From Cylicocyclus nassatus (Eukaryota > Nematoda > Chromadorea > Rhabditida > Strongylidae): 64,000 nt of DNA. The stretch lies in assembly GCA_958299035.1 (NCBI GenBank), contig CATQJL010000001.1:49292461-49356460 (forward strand), given 5' to 3'. The translations under genes were made by a program, and so were the position numbers. Position 1 is the first letter of the stretch. Each line of letters opens with the position of its first letter. The notes under the pieces were generated by a model. The model was not told the DNA's origin. It searched no databases and worked only from the letters and a program-made list of their open reading frames with translations. Positions 35,083 through 47,165 of this stretch are shown in pieces.

Positions 35083-35354
35083 AGGCAGATATAGGAAATC
35101 AATGGAGAGTCGGGGACAGCGCCGAACAGACAGCGTAGGACTGGAGAATTAGGAATTCTAGAAATAAAACACCGCCACAGAAGAATAGGAGGCTCCGACG
35201 ACGTAGAGAGGCAGTCGTGGGTGTGGGCCGCAGGACAACAGAAGAAGAACAGCTTACAGACCCAGTAAGTTGAGGAAGCACAAGGAATTCGGAACGGTTG
35301 GCGGAGGGGGGTGCGACACGACCGGCCACGGTGGAAGCAAAGTACCAAATCACC

Positions 35355-35459
35355 AAAAAAGTTTTGGAACGCTTCACGAATTTGCGTGTCATCCTTGCGC
35401 AGGGGCCATGCTAATCTTCTCTGTATTTTTCCAATTTTAGTATATGTTCAGGAATGAAC
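35355..35459 (-). ncRNA. U6: U6 spliceosomal snRNA sequence (gene or retro-copy)
   Basis: Minus-strand sequence begins GTTCATTCCTGAACATATAC and runs to GAAGCGTTCCAAAAC followed by six T. It contains the U6 hallmarks: the 5' GTTC/GAAC hairpin, the ACAGAGA box, the AGATTAGCATGGCCCCTGCG segment (catalytic AGC triad) and GGATGACACGCAAATTCGTG. From memory of nematode U6, differences are confined to the 5' hairpin loop, one base in GGAAAAATACAG and the extreme 3' end. I see no U6 promoter elements (PSE or TATA) just upstream. The 3' T run passes straight into the 5' UTR of the CR1-like element, so this may be a template-switch chimera rather than a working gene. Confidence 0.93.
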
Positions 35460-35759
35460 AAACTAAAACCTACTAACAAACCAACCTCTCTACCAAAAAA
35501 CAATGTCAGAGATAGAGCTGAAAGAGAAATCTACTGCAAGTTTAAATTTCATGAACAGTCGTCAAAAATTCGAAACTTTGCATGTTTGGAACAGTCAAAT
35601 ATGGACCGATATTTCTAGAATAAATGAAAATCATTACAAATGCGAAATACACAGTCTTCTCAGATGCTCTATCAGCATAACTCTTTTTTTCAAAAAGATA
35701 GTTCTTGGAACAATGCCGACGTTCCGGATTTTGCTGTAACCAGATTTTGGAAACCTTAT
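35460..35759. other. Spacer between U6 and the RTE-like element
   Basis: No feature recognised. The first bases on the U6 5' side are T- and G-rich on the minus strand. Confidence 0.45.
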
Positions 35760-36024
35760 CTCAAAAAATACTTACTTGTATACTTAGATGGCCCGGCTTC
35801 AAGTGACCTGCTGGCTCCAACACAGAAGTTTCCATTTCTCCCTGTACTCGCTTCAGACATCCACGATCTTCTTGACTGACGTCGGTGGCTGGTGCACGAG
35901 TTCCAGATGCGAAAATCGTATCCAGCTCATTTCTCAGCTCCATCAGTTCCAAGAACAGGTCCATCTCGTTAGAAGTCTTTCCCAGAAATGTTTTCCTAGG
36001 CGAGGAATCCGTTCCCATGTTTTT

Positions 36025-36673
36025 ACAAGGAGAGGATACCTAGTCGAAAGCACCAGTCTGGATGAGACATAGTATATCCTCTCAAACGCTGATTCCAAAT
36101 CTGTAGTTTATAGCTGCGGAGCGCTTTTGTAGAGCGAGTTATGAGGGTTGTTTCCCTCTAGGGTTGAGGCGCCCTCCACTAGGTCTCCCCCTACCAATGA
36201 GCACTGTAGGGGAATACCAACTGGTGGCAACTGACTTGGTGGTAGTGACGTGCTAGATAAGTAGAGCGTCAAGGTTTTAATCCTCTTGGCATGTAACTGT
36301 ATCGCAGTTTTTGCCAAATTGAGCTTCTGAATGGCTTCAGAGCCCTCCTGAAATTTCTGATGATACTGATGCTAAACGAAGTTAGAAGTATTAAGAAAAC
36401 CGAAGACGAGTATTATAATCCTTATTGTAATCTTCATTCAAGTTACTTACCATTAGGCCAGTTGCTACCAGCTGATACTCCTCTACAGTGCTCATAGATA
36501 AGGGGAGACCGCTGGAGGGCGCCTCAACCAAAGAGGGTAACACCCCTCATAACTCCTTCTACAAAACCGCTCCGCAACTAGAAACTACAGATTTGGAATC
36601 AGCGTTCCAAGCGCTTTAAGATAACATATGTCTCATTCGGATTGGTGCTTTCGACTAGGTATCCTCTCCTTGT
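36025..36673. mobile_element. Foldback element inserted in the RTE-like element
   Basis: ACAAGGAGAGGATACCTAGT at the left and ACTAGGTATCCTCTCCTTGT at the right are perfect inverted repeats. The arms (GATTCCAAATCTGTAGTTT against AAACTACAGATTTGGAATC; GGCGCCCTCC against GGAGGGCGCC) leave a central spacer of about 330 bp. RTE coding sequence resumes on both sides, which fixes the borders. Confidence 0.82.
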
Positions 36674-38194
36674 TAGTGTCCATCCCGTCTGTTCTTCTCA
36701 TAATGTGACCGGCTCATCGATGCTTCGCTTCCGCAACGTATTCCGCTGGGAAATGACTACGAACTTTCTTTTCATATCCGTATTGCGAAGCCCAACAAGA
36801 TGGTGTTTGTGTCGGATCATCTCCAGAAAACTGCGCTCTAAGCTCTGTGGGTAGTCCTTAGAGCTTTCGACGTGGCTACTGTATCAGCCCAAGAGTCTCA
36901 GCTGCGTAACAGAGCGTCGGGAGGATGGTCAAGTCGAACAAGTGGGCAGAAGCTTCGGGTCCGTCATTTGGATGGTAGCCAAGGCTGCTCTTCTTCTCCT
37001 GTTAAATATTTTCCCTCAAGTTGTTCTACCTGCTCATCGATCGTCAGAGGCACAGGTAAGACGTCTCCATAATGCCTTCCAATTTCATTTCCGCATCTTC
37101 GCAAAGGGCGTTCTTCATAAACTGAATTTTCTTCCAATTTATCCGCAATCTATCTTCTTCTTTGCTTCGTTTAGTTCCTTTAGCAGCGATGGTCTGGTCC
37201 TGCCACCGTGGACATCATCATGGTCTGAATCGCCGTGCACACTTAATTAGGTAGAATTCTTGGTACTTCTTTAGTGGGAACAACGGGCATCTGCACGGGT
37301 GTTGATGAGCGGAAGAGGTTGGTGTAGAAGTTCTTCGCGATAGATTCCATCTTGTATCGGGAAGAAGTCGGGGTCCCGTCTTTGTTCAATAGTGTGGCAA
37401 GCGGCACGTGGTATTTGAAGAGGTCCCTTCGGCGGTTCTTGAGATTTCGTCTTCCTCCGACTGCTTCTAGTATCTTAGCTTGCCTGTACTTCCTGAAATC
37501 CTCCTGCAGAACTGTTCTGCAACTGGCGTTGTGGTCAGTCGCTCGAGATGGGTAACACTCGGATCTTGCCTCAGAGATCTACTTCTTCCAAAGTTCCTTA
37601 GTGGTCTTCGAAATGTGTTCCAAGTTCTTTCGCGAAGTCAGAGGCGCACTCTCCGCAGGCTCGCAATCCTTCAGAAGCCGGTCGTAGTCGTACGTGGAGT
37701 CCTCGTTGATGGGCCAGTCATAACATGATATGAGCTCTTCTAACCTGTTGCCGTCATAAACGACTTCTTTCCTTCTTGCAACATGTAGCAGGTTTACTTT
37801 TCTAGCTTTCGGCTGAATCGTACCTTTGCTCGAACGAGCGGTGATCGGAGCCACTGCGGAAAGATGGAACTACTGAGACATCAAGCAAGCTCAACCGGTT
37901 GGTGAAAATGTGGTCAATCTCCGCGTGAGTCGTTCCGTTGGGCGATTTCTATGTCACCGGCGATGTTTCTTTCTTCATGAAGATGGAATTTGCATGGAAA
38001 AGTCGTGCGGCTGAAAGAAGCCCAACGAGACGGTTTTCGTTCCAGAGCCCATATCCACATTTTTCGCTATATTTCTTTTGTAGCGGTCCTGATTTTCGCT
38101 GAAGTCACCCACAGCAAACTTTTTCAAGGACCTCGTTGCGGACGACCTTCTCCACATCTTCATGGAAAGTACTGCAATGCATTCAGTAACTATT

Positions 38195-38690
38195 CTATCG
38201 CTGGATATTTGTACCTGTATAACATCAACAACGCGTCAACAGCGACAACGACGCTGATACGATGCTGTGCAAGCTGGTGCCAGGCGCTCGGAATATCAAG
38301 GCACACCATTGTTTCATGTTTGTAAATGACACCGCGATATTAATTGTGCATAATGTCTTTGATCGAGGTAGTTGGAGCTTAAATAATTTCGGGTTCACAT
38401 AAATACCCTAGCCACCAGGCAGTGGACGGACGGATGGTTGGTCGACTCATTTCCTTTCTGATTTTCACTTTCTCTGTGAGATTTCTTTCCTCCCTCTATA
38501 GTTGTTGCCTTTTCTAATGTGTCTCTAGTAGCTTAGCTTTCTTGTCTTGTAGTTGTCTTGTAGTTTGTAGCCCTCTGTTTGCCTAGTATCTTTGGTATTA
38601 ATCCGTAGTAGCTAAACTCCTCCAGCCGCATAGTCAGCCTCGCTAATCCTATCGAACTCGCGCGCCAAATACGGCTCGGGTTACAGCACC
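38195..38690. mobile_element. Uncharacterised insertion in the RTE endonuclease
   Basis: RTE endonuclease similarity stops near 38700 and resumes near 38190; the roughly 500 bp between do not fit the protein. The right part (CGCGCCAAATACGGCTCGGG) resembles a segment near 39442 (GCGCGCAAATACTGCTTGG), suggesting a repeat family. No clear terminal repeats were identified. Confidence 0.4.
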
Positions 38691-39060
38691 TAGTTCTAAT
38701 TTGTTAGCTGCTGATTTTGGAAATTAGCAGCTGACGATGCTGATGGTCTTCTGACGTGGAGGTCGTAATCGTAGGGTAGACCTCGACCTTCCTGGACCTC
38801 GTTTCCTGCAGATCGATGACGTGGTACTTGATGTGCTCTGCAGCTTCGAGAAGAGCATGGAGGTCGGAGTTTGTGGAAACTGTCTTGTAGTTGCAGAGCA
38901 TAAGGCATTCTCCATGGCGTGTCGTCCGGGCAGGCGCGTTGTTTTTGTCTGATCCGAAAGGCGCCCTGAGAACCCTGACATCGTTCCTGTTACCACCCGG
39001 AGCCGTAGGCGGGATCCGATGTACAGGGTTTGAAAAACCTCAGAAAATAACTTCAAAAAT

Positions 39061-40065
39061 CCTCTTCTCCGAGCTCCAGCCGTTGTTAGGGAATCCTCCG
39101 AAATCTGCAGTAACCGTTACAAGCCCATGTTTTTCTTTATCTAACGAGACCAGCACAAGTAATCCGTAGAGACAGCAAGTGCGTCTCCAAAAAGAAAAAC
39201 AGTGACCGAACCATTAGGACGATCACATAGGCAGATTGTCCTAAGAGTTATCTGCTTCAATCTGACTAACCGCTGAATTTGTTGTATACCCTTCTCTGAG
39301 GTGAAGTGCGGTTAGACTGCATTTTTCGTTCTGTACTGTGCTAACATTTTACACACTTCGTCTGTAAGACGGAAGGGTATATCGGTTTTGGGATTGGCAT
39401 TTTGTTGCCTATAGAATGCACTCGGAAATCGTATTGACAGGCGCGCAAATACTGCTTGGTTCACAGCTTGACTTTCTGAGGCTGCTCTTTTTCGAGATTG
39501 TTTTGAAGCTCGTTTAGGCTACAAGTGATCTTTCGCAGTGTTCCAGTCGACACGGGCTGAGAGGGTGAAAAACTAGGACCCAACTCTAGCACCTCACGCG
39601 CGTTGAAAGACAGAGAATAGCTTCCAATCACTGTGATTCGAAACTTATCTGAATAATTTGATTTGTTCTCCTCTACACGGTCATGTCTATCAAGTGAATT
39701 TACCAATTTGGTGGACTGTTAACGCTGCCTTGTGACCTGCTCAGGCTCTGTCGAACTTTTTCTGCAAAGACGTTTTGATATTGGTCCGGATGCGATTATA
39801 AATCGAAATTGAGCCATTCACTATGTTCTGCCAGAAGTAATCATTCCAAGTAACGTGAGCAAGCTGCACTTTTAACATACACTTAATAAACTGTACATAT
39901 GGTTTTTCTTCTGTCGCAGTGTGATACGGAGTATACGATCTTCGATGGACTTTACCTGATGATTTTCCTCAGATTAGCATGAGTCGTGAATTCGCTTCGT
40001 TGGGGTGAATTTTGGTCTCATACGAATTTATGTTGCAGTTGATGTTCATTTCAAATATCAAAGCA
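39061..40065. other. Unassigned sequence upstream of the RTE-like element
   Basis: It probably contains the decayed 5' part of the RTE-like element and the repeat segment near 39442. No gene recognised. Confidence 0.4.
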
Positions 40066-40465
<400 letters not shown>

Positions 40466-41109
40466 TACAGTCTTTTTCAACACGGAGTAGGCCAAACATT
40501 CCCAATGGAGCAGCGCGTACGCACCGCTAATGGGTCAACGAGATAGATTAGAATGAAGAGACGCAGACTGCAAGGCGGCGCGAATTGCTGCAAAGCGGAC
40601 TCCCGCCAATCCAATTTCCGTCTAAACTGAGTTGAAATTAACTATACAAATTCCGCGAACTGTTTGAGGAGCCACGGAGAGATTTTTTGTTTCGACTGAA
40701 GTGCAATCTTAAGAAAACTCTAACTTCATCATGAAAAAACTTATGAAAAAGATCTTATCGTGCAGTTTATACTTGATTCAAAAAAGTCGACTCTTGACGA
40801 ATGTTGCGATTTAAGTTTTCCAAGATCGATACTACTAGGCCTCATCGGAAGTTTTATTTTTGTTTTTTATCAAAATTAGGAAGGATATGGAGTACATTTA
40901 TGTAGCTTGCTATTTCCAGTCAGCTATCATGAGACTTCAGGCAAATCTCTGTAGCGCTCAATGTTGTAGAAAGTTGCAATACATTTTTTAGTCCACCTCC
41001 ATAATATTTTGGTTTTTCAGCTAATATTTTCAAAGTTTGCAAAAGAATCTAAGCTTACGCTTTCAAAGGCACTATTTAAATTCAATATATCGAAAGTTGC
41101 AGAAGTATA
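40466..41109. other. Intergenic, no gene recognised
   Basis: No feature recognised. Confidence 0.5.
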
Positions 41110-42052
41110 CAGGGTGCGCCAAAAGTATTTGCGTCAATTTTGCATGAGTGCTGCAAAAAACTACTCATAGTTTTGATTTCAAAATTTATGTGGTAGAATG
41201 CTGCAATCATCCTCTACAAAATAGGGTTTTATGAGTCTAAGGTGATTGCCATACCTTTGTGTAAATAATGAAATTTGTACTAATACTTTTAGAAGGCGCA
41301 AAAACCTAATTTTTCGGTAGTTATAATTCATTCCGTAACTGGAGATTCTTGAGACATTTTCAAGGAATTTTGCATCCACAGTGTAGAGGAGGCTTTGCGC
41401 TATCGAATCGTGGTACTTGCATTCGCCAACAATTATTCTTCCAAAAATGGCAACAAAAAGTGCGCAAATGCAACCCGCGTGTCAGTGGCCGTTTGTTTTC
41501 AAATCACATTTGTAAGCTACAGAAACGTGCCCGTCACCTGATCCAATGCTACAATGCTTTCACAAAGCTTCTAGATAAATATTCAGTTCCTTTCCGCCGA
41601 TGAAATTGAACTCCAACCTGATTTGGAGTCTGCTATATGCTGATTTTATTTCGCTCATTCGCACCTCTAAAATGTGCAGTTTTTGTGCATGTAACAAACA
41701 CATGACTTTGTTTATACGCCGATAATTTTCTTGTCAGACCATCCTAGATTTGCGCTTGCAGTATGTTGCAGTAGAAAACTTGCTCTATCATGTGGTATGT
41801 TCCTGCATCACAGGAGCATGTTTCTATGAAGAAGCAGAAGATTTTCTGAAAAAATACCTGCGTGTTGCGCGCAACGATCGGTAAGATATTTTGTGATTTT
41901 TCTCAAGCCACACTTAGAAAATCCAGTTCATGCTATAGCCTCTCAATGATAAAACGTTACTGAAACAAAATAGCTTTTTGCCTATCGCTGATCTCGTCTT
42001 GCACGAGTTTTGCGTTGCAGAATACACGCGCAAATAATTCTGGCGCACCCTG
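41110..42052. mobile_element. TA-flanked TIR element (CAGGGTGCGCC ends)
   Basis: The ends CAGGGTGCGCCAAAAGTATT and AATAATTCTGGCGCACCCTG are inverted and flanked by TA. The inner CTGCAAAAAAC/GTTTTGCGTTGCAG parts pair loosely. An 84-codon plus-strand frame (41349-41603) may be transposase debris; just before it GAGGCTTTGCGCTATCGAAT is a version of the shared motif discussed in the findings. No intact transposase is present. Confidence 0.82.
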
Positions 42053-42724
42053 TACACATAACAGCTCTGTTTTAACACCTTTTTTCGCGATATTTTGCTC
42101 ACCTGTCCGACTGGCCTGTGACTGAACTAAGTTTTTGATCTTTCGCTTACATTATTGACTGAAATTTTCGTAAGGAACGAAAAGAAATCTATCGTCATTT
42201 GCCGTTTATCTGATCATCGTGTACTTTTGACTCAGCAGCATACCTTTCTTACAACTTCGTTCATGCTTTTCATAATTTATCGCTAAATTTTGTCCTCCAT
42301 TTTGTAAGTAGCTAAGCTGAAATGTCCTAAATGCAAGCTATCGTTTTACTGAGTCTCATAGTGATGAGTGCGTAGCCAAAAACCTCAAATAATTTTTGTT
42401 GTAAATCTTAATAATAGTTATGCTTGGTAGAGCTTTCATCTCACGCCTACAGTAGGCAAACAAAATTTGGAGGGAGGGGGGGGGGTATCGAGTAGGAACT
42501 TAGAGGGGGGGGGGGTCGTATCCGGCGGTTGTGTGCCATTCTTGCTCGACCGTAGAAAAAGTTTACTGCTAAACAGTTTTATCTACCTAAGACTATGCGT
42601 GCGTGAATTAATGTTAAAGCTTTGACTATAAATTGTTAACTTTTAGAACATCCCACTCCATACACACAGATGTCCAAAGCGCCGCGAAGCGCTTGCAAAT
42701 GGTGTGTGTGTATATATATATATA
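42053..42724. other. Spacer with two poly-G runs
   Basis: G homopolymers lie at about 42474-42485 and 42506-42515, close to each other. It ends in a (TA)n run that is the target of the next element. No gene recognised. Confidence 0.5.
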
Positions 42725-43401
42725 CAGGGTGTCCCAAAAAAATGTGAACACTGTTTGATTGTTAATAACTCCCTTGTTTTCATGTCTTTCGCCAAGCTTG
42801 AGGCACCATTCTATAGAGCGATGTTTATCTTAGATTTTCAGTATGGGGCGAATCGTCGACCGCTCTTCATTACTGTAGCATTACGGTAGGAACTTCGACA
42901 AGGATTTTAGGCCATTGTAGGCCACTTTCAGCCTCGGAGCAAAACCAAACAACCCAAAAGCTTCTATACTATGGAAATGGAAGACGCCAATTTCGAATAT
43001 GGAATCTCCATCTTACTGTGATGCTTCTTTCCAAAATTATCCTATTCAAACAGTAATATCCGAATTTCTAGCGTTTGTCAGAATTGTGACTACACCGCCA
43101 AAAAGCTAAAAACACTCGTGAAAAGTTCTCTAATGGAATCTGCGCGCACGAAATCCCTAATACACATTTTTTCAGATTTTTTGAACTAATTTTGTCAAAT
43201 GGTATATTTCACAACAAATCCACATGCTAGAAGTTCATACCGTAATCCTACAGTAACGAACAGGATCGGTGATTCGCTCCATACTACAAATCTAAGTTGA
43301 ACCTCGCTCCACGGAATGGTGCCTCAAGCTTGGCGAAAGACATGAAAACAACGGAGTTATTAACGATCAAACAGTGTTCACACTTTTTTTGGGACACCCT
43401 G
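42725..43401. mobile_element. Palindromic MITE 1 of the chain (CAGGGTGTCCC)
   Basis: CAGGGTGTCCCAAAAAAATG and TTTTTTTGGGACACCCTG ends, flanked by TA. The arms pair through GTTAATAACTCCCTTGTTTT / AAAACAACGGAGTTATTAAC and GCCAAGCTTGAGGCACCATT / AATGGTGCCTCAAGCTTGGC. It is one long palindrome with no coding content. Confidence 0.92.
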
Positions 43402-43407
43402 TATATA

Positions 43408-44087
43408 CAGGGTGTCCCAAAAGTATGTATCGAACGTTTGATGGTTAATAACTCTCTTCCCAAGAAGTCTTTTGCCTTGCTTCAGGTACCGTTTTGTAGA
43501 GCTGGCTTCAACTTAGATTTGCAGTATAGAACGAATCACTCATTTCTCTTCATTACTGTAGGATTACGGTAGAAACTTCAAGGAGGGTTTTAAGCAATGA
43601 AAGGCCATATTTTGCCCCAGAAAGGAAACAAAACAGCCTTAAAACTTTTACACTAGGCTAATTAGAGTTGCTGATTATAACTGTAAAGTTCCCAGCTTAT
43701 TATGATGCTTCATTGAAGAGTTATGCCAGGTAAGAAGTAGCGGCCATTTTTTCAATGTTCCTAAAAAGTGGGATTGCACCGTTTAGAAAGCTTCGTAATC
43801 TTGTGAATAGTTAATTATTGAACTCAGCGTCCATAAAAACCCTATTACACAAGTTTTCACGATTTTTTGAAAAATTTTGAAACGGCAGCTTTTTTCACAT
43901 TAACACCATATGTTTCAAGTTTCTACCGTAATCCTACAGTAATGAAGAGAGATGAATGATTCGTTCTGTAGTGCAAATCTAAGTTGAAGCCAGCTCTACA
44001 AAACGGTACCTAAAGCAAGGCAAAAGACTTCTTGGGAAGAGAGTTATTAACGATCAAACGTTCGATACATACTTTTGGGACACCCTG
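43408..44087. mobile_element. Palindromic MITE 2 of the chain (CAGGGTGTCCC)
   Basis: It starts CAGGGTGTCCCAAAAGTATG six bases after MITE 1 ends and finishes CATACTTTTGGGACACCCTG, flanked by TA. It is the same family as MITE 1 with diverged arms (ATCGAACGTTTGATGGTTAA / TTAACGATCAAACGTTCGAT). Confidence 0.92.
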
Positions 44088-44091
44088 TATA

Positions 44092-44829
44092 TTAGGTTGA
44101 ACCAAAAGTTCTGTACCACCATTTTCAAAAAATCATAACTTCTTTTCTTCAAAACGCTTTTGCACAGTTCAAATTTTTTCTGAAAGCGTAAAGCATGCGG
44201 TTTTCAATGGTTCACCGATGACTTTACAACATGTTCAGATTGCAGAGATAAAAATGAAAGAACGAGATCATCCGAAATTCGGAATTTTTAAGCAACAATT
44301 CTAAAAATTCAGAAACAGTGCGATAAAATCCGGAAAAGCCATTATCCTAATTTTTCTTACATTTGATTACTATCTGAGTCAAGTTTGTGCTGATCGAGCC
44401 GTTTTTTCAAAAGTTATGATTTTTTGAAAAATAATGCCGAAAAATCAATTTCCTAAGAATTCTTAAGAAATGGGTTTTTTGGCATTTTTTTTTTCAAAAA
44501 TTCATAACTTCTGAAACAAGGCCTCGATCAGCACAAACTTGACTCAGATAGTAATCAAATGTAAGAAAAATTAGGATAATGGCTTTTCTGGATTTCATCG
44601 CACTGTTTCTGAATTTCTAGAATTGTTGCTTAAAAATTCCGAAATTCGGATGATCTCGTTCTTTCATTTTTATCTCTGCAATCTGAGCATGTTGTAAAGT
44701 AATCGGGGAACTGTTGGAAGCTACTTGCTTTATGCTTTCAGACAATATTTGAGTTGCGCAAAATCCTTGTGAGGCAAAGAAGTTATCATTTTTTGAAAAT
44801 GGTGCGACAGAACTTTTGGTTCAACCTAA
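44092..44829. mobile_element. Palindromic MITE 3 of the chain (TTAGGTTGAACC)
   Basis: The ends TTAGGTTGAACCAAAAGTTC and GAACTTTTGGTTCAACCTAA are flanked by TA. The central AAGAATTCTTAAG core and the arms match the element at 25720-26443. Confidence 0.92.
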
Positions 44830-44833
44830 TATA

Positions 44834-45798
44834 TTAGGTGGGTGCAAAAGTTCTTGCGCCGGATTTTCAAAAAATCATAACTTCCTTGCCACTCAATGGA
44901 TTTTCCTGATTTTATTTTTATGTAAAAGAGGAAACCTATTTCTTTACAGTGGTACCTTTGCCATGAATTAGCATTGGTAAGTTCGAGAGTTAGAAGCAAT
45001 TGAAAGAAATTAGTCAAGATCGACATTTTTCAAGCTGGATCACGAAAAATTCTGCAAGTATTTTTATTTGATAGAGAAAATTTTGCACATTACAGTGATG
45101 ACGCTTACATGAATTAAAACGAAGTAGATCGAGAGTTAGAAGCAAATAAAGAGAATTTCTTCAGTTTTGCAATTTTTGATCATGCTCAAAAAAGTTTGAA
45201 AACGTCACAGAAAAGGCGAAAAAGTCATAAACATGGGTTTTGTGACCTTCCCTTTGTAGCTGAGCGAAAATCGCACCAATCGAGGGCAATTTTCATTTTC
45301 GTGAAAAAAAGCAGGCTCGAAAATCCGAATAAATCACGAAAATCAAAATTGCTCCCGATTGGCACGATTTTCACTCATCGAGAAAGGGAAGGTCACAAAA
45401 CCCATGTTTATGACTTTTTCGCCTTTTCTGTGACGTTTTCAAACTTTTTTGAGCATGATCAAAAATTGCAAAACTGAAGAAATTCTCTTTATTTGCTTCT
45501 AACTCTCGATCTACTTCGCTTTAATTCATGAAAACGGCACCACTGTAATGTGCAAAATTTTCTCTATCAAATAAAAATACTTTCAGAATTTTTCGTGATC
45601 CAGCTTGAAAATGCCGATCTTGACTGATTTTATTCAATTGCTTCTAGCTTTGGAACTTTCTGACGCCACTTCACAACAAAGATACTATGGTAAAGAGAAA
45701 GGCTTCCTCTTTCGAAATTAAAATCAAGAAAATCCATTGAGTGGCAAGGAAGTTATGATTTTTGAAAATCCGGCGCAAGAACTTTTGGGACAACCTAA
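44834..45798. mobile_element. Palindromic MITE 4 of the chain (TTAGGTGGGTGC)
   Basis: It starts TTAGGTGGGTGCAAAAGTTC and ends GAACTTTTGGGACAACCTAA. The arms pair for most of 965 bp, for example GCCACTCAATGGATTTTC / GAAAATCCATTGAGTGGC and AAACATGGGTTTTGTGACC / GGTCACAAAACCCATGTTT. The interior is shared with the element at 48686-49505. Confidence 0.92.
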
Positions 45799-45812
45799 TA
45801 TATATATATATA
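45799..45812. repeat. (TA)7 target run between MITEs 4 and 5
   Basis: A run of TA dinucleotides lies exactly between two elements that both insert at TA. Confidence 0.8.
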
Positions 45813-46639
45813 TTAGGTCGTTCCGAAAGTTCTTTCCGTTTTTTCAACCTACCATAAAAACACGTGGAATAAAGGTAGGGAAACGCTTCAGGCACTATCC
45901 GATGCATCTTTTTTTCCTCTTTTCAGAGGACATATTTCTGTGCCGCTTGCTCTTGTGGTCAGTGAGATAATGGCCGAAATTTCGAACCCATGGTTTTTAC
46001 CATGTCTAACTTTGGCAATTTTTCACAATCTTCTTTTTTGACTTTTGGGAAAGCTTTGATAGCAGTCAGATAGAGTAAACAAAGTTCAATTTAATGTGAT
46101 TTTTTGGCAAACTCAGTTGGCTTCTCAGTATTTTTTGAGATAACTTTTCCAGACGTCTTCACTTTTTCGAAGTCACAAAACACACAAACGCTCCAAACAT
46201 TAACAAATCTTCGGATTTCGACACTTTCAAAAGCCATTTATGATTGAACACCATTTTTACAAAGTAACTGAGTGTTTACCGCTTCGAAATCAAGATTTCG
46301 CATTTTACGTGTACACCCTTAGGCACGTTCAAAATCAAGAATTATAGAAATTTTATCGCCAAAACTCCCACAAATTGGAAAGAAAAATACTCGATAGAAA
46401 GAGGAAGGAAAGCTGCATCGAATGACACCTTAGTTGTGCGCCGTTTTATGTTCTGTGGTTCTTAGCATCACCAAAAGTGGAATTTGATAGCATCAGTAAA
46501 ATAATTCTAAAAATTTTTCAAGGCCGGCTATAGATGCCAAAAAATTGTATTAAATTGCACTTTGTTTACTCTATCTGACTGCTATTGAAGCTCCTCCAAA
46601 ACTGAAAAAAAGAAGATAGCGAAAAATTGCCAAAGTTGG
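45813..46639. mobile_element. Palindromic MITE 5 of the chain, cut by adapter and gap
   Basis: It starts TTAGGTCGTTCCGAAAGTTC. The arm at 46004-46075 (AACTTTGGCAATTTTTCACA) returns inverted at 46567-46638 (GCGAAAAATTGCCAAAGTT), after which the sequence runs into adapter. About 190 bp of right arm, mirroring 45813-46003, are therefore missing. The X-containing open frames spanning the gap are meaningless. Confidence 0.85.
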
Positions 46640-46665
46640 AGTACTCTGCGTTGATACCACTGCTT
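46640..46665 (-). other. Untrimmed PCR adapter (reverse orientation)
   Basis: AGTACTCTGCGTTGATACCA followed by CTGCTT is the complement of the SMART/low-input amplification primer AAGCAGTGGTATCAACGCAG(AGTACT). It ends exactly at the first N and is not genomic. Confidence 0.97.
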
Positions 46666-47165
46666 NNNNNNNNNNNNNNNNNNNNNNNNNNNNNNNNNNN
46701 NNNNNNNNNNNNNNNNNNNNNNNNNNNNNNNNNNNNNNNNNNNNNNNNNNNNNNNNNNNNNNNNNNNNNNNNNNNNNNNNNNNNNNNNNNNNNNNNNNNN
46801 NNNNNNNNNNNNNNNNNNNNNNNNNNNNNNNNNNNNNNNNNNNNNNNNNNNNNNNNNNNNNNNNNNNNNNNNNNNNNNNNNNNNNNNNNNNNNNNNNNNN
46901 NNNNNNNNNNNNNNNNNNNNNNNNNNNNNNNNNNNNNNNNNNNNNNNNNNNNNNNNNNNNNNNNNNNNNNNNNNNNNNNNNNNNNNNNNNNNNNNNNNNN
47001 NNNNNNNNNNNNNNNNNNNNNNNNNNNNNNNNNNNNNNNNNNNNNNNNNNNNNNNNNNNNNNNNNNNNNNNNNNNNNNNNNNNNNNNNNNNNNNNNNNNN
47101 NNNNNNNNNNNNNNNNNNNNNNNNNNNNNNNNNNNNNNNNNNNNNNNNNNNNNNNNNNNNNNNNN
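46666..47165. other. Assembly gap, 500 N
   Basis: Exactly 500 N, a default scaffolding gap size, so the true distance is unknown. Both flanks end in adapter, so the contigs stopped inside palindromic repeats. Confidence 0.99.

Larger units (their letters stand above)
30962..35354 (-). mobile_element. CR1-like non-LTR retrotransposon, decayed
   Basis: Reading 5' to 3' on the minus strand: a GC-rich 5' UTR (35354-35083), an ORF1-type coiled-coil protein (35082-34579), then an apurinic-type endonuclease (34637-33777), a linker (33596-33046), a reverse transcriptase (33045-31412), a 3' UTR and a terminal (TAAAGA)n microsatellite at 30963-30990. Such a short 3' repeat in place of poly(A) is typical of CR1/L2-like elements. 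Frames are broken at several points, and a 551 bp insertion (32468-33018) splits the reverse transcriptase. The 5' end abuts a U6 snRNA sequence. Confidence 0.85.
35760..39060 (-). mobile_element. RTE-like non-LTR retrotransposon, heavily decayed
   Basis: Fragments in order on the minus strand match the RTE protein plan common in nematodes: endonuclease start (VSTNSDLHALLEAAEHIKYH, VIDLQETRSRK near 38880-38790); GDFSENQD and SGTKTVSLGFFQPHDF (38163-37975); linker ARRKEVVYDGNRLEELISC, ISKTTKELWKK (37854-37579) and LQEDFRKYRQAK (near 37500); late RT parts near 36960-36680 (SAHLFDLTILPTLCYAAETL, AGHIMRRTDGMD); and a C-terminal piece at 36018-35761 (MELRNELDT, DRGCLKRVQGEME). Frames are broken everywhere. 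Two insertions interrupt it (36025-36673 and about 38195-38690). Confidence 0.8.
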
